Below, in pieces: positions 58,653 to 64,000 of a stretch of 64,000 bases of DNA (the first letter of the stretch is position 1; the number at the start of each line of letters is the position of its first letter). The translations under genes and the position numbers were made by a program. The notes under the pieces were generated by a model, which did no database searches, had not been told where the DNA came from, and was given only the letters and a program-made list of their open reading frames with translations. Origin of the DNA: Nonomuraea longispora (GTDB lineage Bacteria > Actinomycetota > Actinomycetes > Streptosporangiales > Streptosporangiaceae); contig NZ_SMJZ01000015.1 of the NCBI RefSeq assembly GCF_004348345.1, positions 1-64,000 on the forward strand, read 5' to 3'.

Positions 58653-60135
58653 CCCCCCTGCGCAGCGTGATCGCCGCCGCGATGCAGGCCAGCGGCACGG
58701 CCGGAAGCACATAGCGGTAGTCGAACTCCGCCGTCGCGGCCGGGGCCAGCAGCAGCCCGAACGCGCCGAGCCACGGCAGCACCACCGGGCCGCCGAACTT
58801 GCGCCACCGCACCACGACGCCGTACAGGCCGATCAGCAGGATCCCGCCGAGCACGATGCCACGCAGGTAGAACACCTTCTGGTAGCCGCTCATGATGTCG
58901 GCCCACGGGTGCACGATCCTCGTCTCGGGCGGGCCCTGCTCGTAGCTGAACGCGTCGGTGTCGGTGCGGCCGCCCTGGTACGACGACCACCTCGGCAGCC
59001 GCTTGGGCTGGCCGTTCGCGTCGATCTCGTAGTAGGGCTTGAACTGGTACATGTTGTACGTCGACTCGTCCGGGAAACGCGGCCGGGCCCAGTGGAACGA
59101 ACGGAAGAAGTCGCGCACCACCACCTGCAGATAGTCACCCGGCTGCGAAAGGATGGCCCGCGTGGCGAACTTGCTGGCCGCCTCGTTGGTGATCTCGCTG
59201 AACTTCTTGTTGGTGCCCCAGCGGTGCAGCACCTCGCCGGTGCCCGTGCCGTCGCCGTTGCCCTGACCCCACAGATACCACTGGGCGTAGTCTTTGCGCT
59301 GGTTGACCGGGTCGTTGATGCACAACAGCAGCAGCTGCACCTCCTTGTACTTGTCGATGTCCATCTTGTTGCAGTCGGCGAAGATGGCCGTGCGCATGTA
59401 GAGGATGAGGCCGTCGCTGTTGGTCATGGCGAATTTGCCGTACGCGGAGGCGAACCAGCCCATGTAGGCCAGCACCGGGATCGCGCAGGCCGTGATGACG
59501 GCCGTGATGGGCCGCCAGCCCGTGCGCATGACCAGGAGATAGAGCACCACCAGTGCCAGGATGGGCAGCCCGATCGAGCGAGTCAGCCACGTCAGCGCCA
59601 GCAGCAGGCCGATGACGACCCCCGCCTTCCACGTCAGCCGCCGCTTCCACAACACCATCGTGATGACGCCGACCACGAGCAACATGAACGTCGTGTCGGA
59701 CATCACCAGCTGCTCAAGCTGGATCTGGTAGGCGTCGAACAACACCGGCGCGGCCGCCAGCGTGGCCCCCCACTTCGGCAACCTGAACTTGATGCGCAGC
59801 AGCGCATAGATCATGCAGGCCGTGGCCAGGCCCATCAGGTGCTGCGTGAGAACCACCAGGGTGAAGCTGTGGAACGGCTTGAGCAACATCAGCCAGAAGG
59901 CGTAGCCGTCGGGCCGGATCGGGTGCGGCCTCGGGTGCAGGGCCACCGATACGTACTCGTACGAGTCGTTGAACCACATGGCCGGGCCGTAGCCGAGCAT
60001 GGTGATGAGCCGCAGCACGGCACCCACGCCGAAGGCCGCGGCGAACACCCGATGCCGGCGCAACATGGACAGCGCACGGGCTGCCGGGCCAGGAGCGGAG
60101 TGGTCCACAGGGGTAATCTCCGCGACGCTCACCAT
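58546..60135 (-). CDS. GT-C-like polytopic membrane protein
   Basis: A 529-residue membrane protein with about ten helices and a large loop (about residues 260-370). The first extracytoplasmic loop has MWFNDSYEYVSVALHP with an acidic site as in GT-C glycosyltransferases using polyprenyl-phosphate sugars. Adjacent PMT and GT2 genes support a role in lipid-linked sugar transfer, but no acceptor can be named. ATG 60135 or GTG 60132 starts it. The last 30 residues (SARRSPRSAAASWPTTLRVR ...) are Arg/Ser-rich and overlap PMT gene 2 antisense, an unusual 107-base convergent overlap. Confidence 0.8.
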   Translation of the reverse strand: MVSVAEITPVDHSAPGPAARALSMLRRHRVFAAAFGVGAVLRLITMLGYGPAMWFNDSYEYVSVALHPRPHPIRPDGYAFWLMLLKPFHSFTLVVLTQHLMGLATACMIYALLRIKFRLPKWGATLAAAPVLFDAYQIQLEQLVMSDTTFMLLVVGVITMVLWKRRLTWKAGVVIGLLLALTWLTRSIGLPILALVVLYLLVMRTGWRPITAVITACAIPVLAYMGWFASAYGKFAMTNSDGLILYMRTAIFADCNKMDIDKYKEVQLLLLCINDPVNQRKDYAQWYLWGQGNGDGTGTGEVLHRWGTNKKFSEITNEAASKFATRAILSQPGDYLQVVVRDFFRSFHWARPRFPDESTYNMYQFKPYYEIDANGQPKRLPRWSSYQGGRTDTDAFSYEQGPPETRIVHPWADIMSGYQKVFYLRGIVLGGILLIGLYGVVVRWRKFGGPVVLPWLGAFGLLLAPAATAEFDYRYVLPAVPLACIAAAITLRRGVTSARRSPRSAAASWPTTLRVRWSRRSAQGKATRS

Positions 60136-60234
60136 GCTGTAAAGAATGCCAGTCGTTTTCGGGTCTTGACCCGACCACACTCGGGCACAGGGCATGATGG
60201 TTGACTGGAACAGCCTTAACTGAAGGGTAGACAC

Positions 60235-61455
60235 GTGGAACTGACGGTGGTCATGCCCTGCCTCAACGAGGCGGAGACCGTGGAAGTCTGTGTGCGCAAA
60301 GCACTGGCGTGCATGGAGGAGCACGGCATCGAGGGCGAGGTCCTGATCGCCGACAACGGCAGCACGGACGGCTCACAGCAGCTGGCCCGTGATGCCGGCG
60401 CCCGCGTTGTCCACGTCGATGAAAAGGGCTACGGCAACGCCCTCATGGGCGGGATCCGGGCGGCGCGCGGCAAGTTCGTGATCATGGGCGACGCTGACGA
60501 CTCCTACGACTTCACCTCACTGCTGCCGTTCGTCGAGCAGTTGCGCGACGGCGCCGACCTGGTGATGGGCAACCGCTTCAAGGGCGGCATAGCCCAGGGG
60601 GCCATGCCTCCGCTCCACCGCTATCTAGGAAACCCGGTGTTGTCGTTCATCGGCAGGCTGTTCTTCCCGTCGGCGATCGGCGACTTCCACTGCGGGCTGC
60701 GCGGCTTCAGGCGCGAGTCCATCCTGCGGCTGCAGCTGCAGACGGGCGGCATGGAGTTCGCCTCGGAGATGGTGGTCCGCTCCACGCTGGCTGGCTTCGA
60801 CGTGCGCGAGGTGCCCACGACGCTCTCGCCCGACGGCCGCTCCCGCCCGCCGCACCTGCGCTCGTGGCGCGACGGCTGGCGTCACCTGCGTTTCCTGCTG
60901 CTCTACAGCCCCAAGTGGCTGTTCTTCTACCCCGGCGTGCTGATGATGATCATCGGCCTGGTCGCGAGCACCGCGCTGACGTTCGGCCCGGTCGAGATCG
61001 GCGAGCTGGCCTTCGACGTCGACACGCTGGTCGGCACGTCCGCGCTCATGGTGATCGGCTTCCAGGCCGCCCTGTTCGCGCTGTTCACCAAGGTCTACGC
61101 GGCCGAGGAGGGGTTCCTGCCGGAGTCGCCGCGCATCCGGAAGATCATCGACATCGTGACCCTGGAGAAGGGGCTCGTGGTGGGCGGCCTGCTGGCACTG
61201 GCCGGCCTGGTCGGGCTGGTGATGTCGCTGGTGCACTGGCAGGTGCGCAGCTTCGGCGAGCTCAACCCGCGCGAGTCGCTGCGGCTCGTCGTTCCGTCGG
61301 CGACGGCGCTCATCATGAGCTTCCAGACGATCTTCGCCTCGCTGTTCATCAGCATCCTGGGCATCCGCCGCACCCGCGAGAGCTCCATCGACGTGGCCGC
61401 CAAGGCAGCCGAGGAGGCCGCAGAGGCGATCTCCCTCGAAAAGTCCAAGCAATAA
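60235..61455 (+). CDS. GT2-family glycosyltransferase, polyprenyl-phosphate sugar synthase-like
   Basis: A 406-residue enzyme. The N-terminal GT-A domain (1-230) has VVMPCLNEAETVEVCVRKAL, IADNGSTDGSQQLA and the metal-binding MGDADDSYDF; then FHCGLRGFRRESI. Four to six C-terminal membrane helices follow (about 235-385). The plan matches dolichol/polyprenyl-phosphate mannose or glucose synthases with membrane anchors (GtrB/DPMS type). It may supply polyprenyl-phosphate-mannose to the neighbouring PMTs or the GT-C protein. GTG 60235 follows GAAGGG; divergent from the GT-C gene. Confidence 0.88.
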   Translation: MELTVVMPCLNEAETVEVCVRKALACMEEHGIEGEVLIADNGSTDGSQQLARDAGARVVHVDEKGYGNALMGGIRAARGKFVIMGDADDSYDFTSLLPFVEQLRDGADLVMGNRFKGGIAQGAMPPLHRYLGNPVLSFIGRLFFPSAIGDFHCGLRGFRRESILRLQLQTGGMEFASEMVVRSTLAGFDVREVPTTLSPDGRSRPPHLRSWRDGWRHLRFLLLYSPKWLFFYPGVLMMIIGLVASTALTFGPVEIGELAFDVDTLVGTSALMVIGFQAALFALFTKVYAAEEGFLPESPRIRKIIDIVTLEKGLVVGGLLALAGLVGLVMSLVHWQVRSFGELNPRESLRLVVPSATALIMSFQTIFASLFISILGIRRTRESSIDVAAKAAEEAAEAISLEKSKQ

Positions 61456-61465
61456 CCCCCGCCCG

Positions 61466-61517
61466 ACCGGCCTCTGTTCAGGGAGGCGCCCTCTGGCCGG
61501 TGTGGGGGTTCGGGTTT
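61466..61517 (+). terminator. Terminator after the GT2 gene
   Basis: ACCGGCC (61466-61472) pairs with GGCCGGT (61495-61501), flanked by further C-run/G-run pairing, then GGGTTTTC. Eleven bases after the stop codon. Confidence 0.65.
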
Positions 61518-61756
61518 TCACGCGCTGTCGTGGTCGGCCATCCGCCGTCGCGGGCGGGCCTCTGTCCAGGGAAACGCCCTCTGACAGGTCAGTGGCGCGC
61601 CGCCGTTACGGAGCGCCCTGCCGGCCCGTGCCGTGGATGAGGCGTGGACCACGGAACACGGTCAAGGTGGGCTCGCGTTGCGGCGGGTAGCGGTGAAGGG
61701 TCAGAAGCCGTTTCCTGGAGGGCCCTCAGCCGAAGTGCGGCGGGTGGTGGACCGCC

Positions 61757-61818
61757 GGTGACCGTAACGAAATTCTCGAAGGCGTGCGGTGGCGGAACCA
61801 CTGGCGACCGTAACAAAT
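61757..61818. repeat. GACCGTAAC direct repeat upstream of metG
   Basis: GGTGACCGTAACGAAAT and GGCGACCGTAACAAAT, 46 bases apart. The second copy ends 18 bases before the metG -10, overlapping the -35 zone. Possible regulator or RNA element. Confidence 0.5.
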
Positions 61819-61835
61819 GATCTTCATAGACCCCG

Positions 61836-61841
61836 TAGGCT
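61836..61841 (+). promoter_or_regulatory. -10 element for metG (leaderless type)
   Basis: TAGGCT followed by seven bases and the ATG at 61849; no ribosome binding site. Confidence 0.6.
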
Positions 61842-61848
61842 TAGGACC

Positions 61849-63630
61849 ATGTCCCAGCACATCTTGACCGCCGTCGCGTGGCCGTACGCTAACGGCCCTC
61901 GCCACATCGGGCACGTCTCAGGTTTCGGCGTGCCGTCCGACATCTTCAGCCGCTACCAGCGGATGGCGGGCAACAAGGTGCTGATGGTCTCCGGCACCGA
62001 CGAGCACGGCACGCCGATCCAGGTGCAGGCCGACAAGGAGGGCGTCAGCGCCAAGGAGCTGGCCGACCGCTACAACCGCGTCATCGCCGAAGACCTGACC
62101 GGGCTCGGGCTCGCCTACGACCTGTTCACCAGGACGACGACGAAGAACCACTACGCCGTCACGCAGGAGATCTTCAAGGGCCTCTACGACAACGGCTACA
62201 TCTTCCCGAAGACCACGATGGGCGCGATCTCGCCGTCCACCGGCCGCACGCTGCCCGACCGCTACATCGAGGGCACCTGCCCGATCTGCGGTTACGACGG
62301 AGCGCGCGGTGACCAGTGCGACAACTGCGGCAACCAGCTCGACCCGATCCAGCTGATCAATCCGGTGAGCCGCATCAACGGCGAGACGCCGGTGTTCGCC
62401 GAGACCGAGCACTTCATGCTCGACCTGCCCGCCTTCGCCGAGGTGCTCGGCTCCTACCTGCAGTCCAAGCAGGGCGAGTGGCGGCCCAACGTGCTGAAGT
62501 TCGCGCTCAACCTGCTCGGCGACCTGCAGCCGCGGGCGATCAGCCGCGACCTCGACTGGGGCGTGCCGATCCCGCTCGACGGCTGGCGCGACCAGCCCAA
62601 CAAGCGGCTCTACGTGTGGTTCGACGCCGTCATCGGCTACCTGTCGGCCTCGATCGAGTGGGCCAGGCGCTCCGGCGACCCCGACGCGTGGCGTCAGTGG
62701 TGGCAGCATCCCGACGCCCGCGGTTACTACTTCATGGGCAAGGACAACATCGTCTTCCACGCCGAGATCTGGCCGGCGATGTTGTTCGGCTACAGCGGCC
62801 GGGGCGACCGTGGCGGCACGCCGGGTTCGCTGGGTGCGCTCAACGCGCCGTCCGAGGTGGTCTCCAGCGAGTTCCTGACGATGGAGGGCCGCAAGTTCTC
62901 CTCCTCCCGCCAGGTCGTCATCTACGTGCGCGACTTCCTCGAGCGCTACGACGCCGACGCCCTGCGCTACTACATCGCGGTGGCCGGCCCGGAAAACCAG
63001 GACACCGACTTCACCTGGCAGGAGTTCGTCAACCGCAACAACGGCGAGCTGGTCGCGGCCTGGGGCAACCTCGTCAACCGGTCGATCTCGATGGCGGCGA
63101 AGAACTTCGGGGCCGTTCCCGAGGCCGGTGACCTCACGGACGCCGACCGGGGGCTGCTTGAGCGTTCGCGCAACGCGTTCGGCCCGGTGGGCGCGGAGCT
63201 CGGCAGGTCGCGGTTCAAGAACGCGATCACCGAGGCGCTCGACGTGGTCCGCGAGGCCAACAAATACCTGGCCGAGCAGGAGCCGTGGAAGCTCAAGGGC
63301 GACCCCGAGCGGCAGAAGTCCATCCTGCACGTGGCGCTCCAGGTGGTCGACGACGCCAAGACGATGCTCACGCCGTTCCTGCCCAGCTCGTCCAACAAGG
63401 TCCACGCCATGCTGGGCGGCGAGGGCGTGTGGTCGGGCATGCCGGAGATCCGTGAGGTCGACGAGGACGGCGGCGACCCCTACCCGGTGATCACCGGCGA
63501 CTACGACGACGCGGCCCGGTGGGAGCACCGGCCGATCAAGCCGGGCACGCCGCTCGCGCCGCCGGTGCCGCTGTTCAAGAAGCTCGACCCGAAGGTCGTC
63601 GACGAGGAGCTCGCCCGGCTGGCGGAGTGA
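61849..63630 (+). CDS. metG: Methionyl-tRNA synthetase
   Basis: A 593-residue class I synthetase charging tRNA-Met. HIGH motif in [16 protein letters not shown] (about residue 12), zinc knuckle CPICGYDG and CDNCGNQ (about 144-165), KMSKS-type loop KFSSSR (about 350), and an anticodon-binding helical domain to the end. It lacks the C-terminal tRNA-binding extension of some MetRS. ATG 61849 directly follows a leaderless-type -10; the 20-codon upstream extension is not conserved-looking. Neighbour of tatD, as Rv1007c/Rv1008. Confidence 0.95.
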   Translation: MSQHILTAVAWPYANGPRHIGHVSGFGVPSDIFSRYQRMAGNKVLMVSGTDEHGTPIQVQADKEGVSAKELADRYNRVIAEDLTGLGLAYDLFTRTTTKNHYAVTQEIFKGLYDNGYIFPKTTMGAISPSTGRTLPDRYIEGTCPICGYDGARGDQCDNCGNQLDPIQLINPVSRINGETPVFAETEHFMLDLPAFAEVLGSYLQSKQGEWRPNVLKFALNLLGDLQPRAISRDLDWGVPIPLDGWRDQPNKRLYVWFDAVIGYLSASIEWARRSGDPDAWRQWWQHPDARGYYFMGKDNIVFHAEIWPAMLFGYSGRGDRGGTPGSLGALNAPSEVVSSEFLTMEGRKFSSSRQVVIYVRDFLERYDADALRYYIAVAGPENQDTDFTWQEFVNRNNGELVAAWGNLVNRSISMAAKNFGAVPEAGDLTDADRGLLERSRNAFGPVGAELGRSRFKNAITEALDVVREANKYLAEQEPWKLKGDPERQKSILHVALQVVDDAKTMLTPFLPSSSNKVHAMLGGEGVWSGMPEIREVDEDGGDPYPVITGDYDDAARWEHRPIKPGTPLAPPVPLFKKLDPKVVDEELARLAE

Positions 63631-63640
63631 CCGTCCGGCA

Positions 63641-63695
63641 GGCCGCACACGCGAAGGCGTCGTCCCTGTGGGCGGCGCCTTTCGTGTGTGCCGCC
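63641..63695 (+). terminator. Long hairpin between metG and tatD
   Basis: GGCCGCACACGCGAAGGCG pairs with CGCCTTTCGTGTGTGCCGCC with few mismatches around a 15-base loop. No T-run, so terminator class is uncertain. Confidence 0.6.
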
Positions 63696-63725
63696 CTCGT
63701 GGGCGGCGCCGGGGCCGGGGAAGGC

Positions 63726-63731
63726 TACCTT
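63726..63731 (+). promoter_or_regulatory. -10 element for the tatD-like gene (leaderless type)
   Basis: TACCTT followed by exactly seven bases and the GTG at 63739. Confidence 0.5.
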
Positions 63732-63738
63732 GGATGCC

Positions 63739-64000
63739 GTGAGCAAGATTCCCGCCGCGCCTGAGCCGCTTTCCTCGCCCGTGTTCGACAGCCACTGCCA
63801 TCTCGACATCATGGTGGGCAACCGGCAGGCGTCGTCAGGCGATCCGGTGGCCCTGGCCGCGCAGGCCTCCGCGGCCGACGTGCGGAGCATCCTCGCCGAC
63901 GCCCGCGCGGTGGGCGTGACCCGGCTGGTCACGATCGGCTACGACCTGGCCTCCTCCCGGTGGAACGCGGAGGTGGCGGCGGAGCAGGAGGGCGTCTACG
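63739..64000 (+). CDS. TatD-family metal-dependent hydrolase (5' part, cut by window end)
   Basis: The first 87 codons of a TatD-type DNase: after a short lead, SPVFDSHCHLDIMVGN carries the HxH metal motif, and DARAVGVTRLVTIGYDLASS follows the family. The rest lies beyond the window. GTG 63739 sits behind a -10 box at leaderless spacing. tatD next to metG, usually followed by rpfB and ksgA, is conserved in actinobacteria. Confidence 0.9.
   Translation, partial: MSKIPAAPEPLSSPVFDSHCHLDIMVGNRQASSGDPVALAAQASAADVRSILADARAVGVTRLVTIGYDLASSRWNAEVAAEQEGVY

Larger units (their letters stand above)
61456..61848. other. 393-base gap: terminator and direct repeats before metG
   Basis: After the terminator at 61466 there are two GGCCTCTGT-CAGGGA-CGCCCTCTG copies (61469-61495 and 61558-61582), and two GACCGTAAC-AAA boxes (61757-61773 and 61803-61818) 46 bases apart just upstream of metG. 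No gene is seen. Confidence 0.55.

Overview
The window is GC-rich DNA from an actinobacterium. Signs are many GTG starts, ATGA/GTGA start-stop overlaps, leaderless-type promoters, F420-dependent and protein O-mannosylation genes, and a spore-associated-protein homologue. A Streptosporangiales-like filamentous host is my inference, not proven. The first 14 bases are leftover Tn5/Nextera mosaic-end adapter, so position 1 is a contig edge.

The outer parts form a conserved actinobacterial block. The left part (186-7142) holds an FmdB/Ruc-type zinc-ribbon protein, a K+/H+ antiporter, 5-formyl-THF cyclo-ligase, galU, moeA (Glp-type), moaC, mogA, a RimJ-type acetyltransferase and GlpR. The right part (54492-64000) holds a protein O-mannosyltransferase, rsmI, a second O-mannosyltransferase, a GT-C-like membrane protein, a GT2 glycosyltransferase, metG and a cut-off tatD. 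From memory, Mycobacterium tuberculosis keeps the same order (Rv0991c-Rv0996, then Rv1002c, Rv1003, Rv1007c, Rv1008). Here a tRNA-Ala gene (7192-7265) and about 47 kb of other DNA lie between the two parts.

7.3-19.4 kb is a decayed mobile zone. It has an integrase-like pseudogene reading toward the tRNA, a nearly complete IS3-family element with a frameshifted transposase, remnants of IS3, IS5, IS30 and IS630 transposases, and a few intact cargo genes: MerR plus imine-reductase-like enzyme, phenolic-acid-decarboxylase-like protein, a second MerR, an aminoglycoside-phosphotransferase-like kinase, and a SAM methyltransferase divergent from a MarR regulator.

19.4-24.6 kb is a tightly coupled six-gene minus-strand operon: two exported His-motif/YtkA-like proteins, an uncharacterised polytopic membrane protein, a small secreted anchored protein, a histidine kinase and a NarL-type regulator. 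A perfect 16-bp palindrome lies upstream. This is the best candidate for an undescribed system.

24.8-54.4 kb is a run of small regulator-plus-enzyme units: AraC; SDR; carboxymuconolactone decarboxylase with TetR; TetR with carotenoid oxygenase and DUF3159; TetR with a Tat-exported PaoABC-type molybdenum aldehyde oxidoreductase; CGNR regulator with phosphoesterase and LysE exporter; secreted SapA-like, GON-domain and I36-inhibitor proteins; TetR with CPBP protease; LLM oxidoreductase; D-aminoacylase; RidA; prolyl aminopeptidase; and an ECF42-type sigma factor with its YCII/DGPF partner. Several divergent promoters carry clear dyad operators. The molybdenum-cofactor genes at the left would serve the molybdoenzyme at 32.7-36.5 kb.
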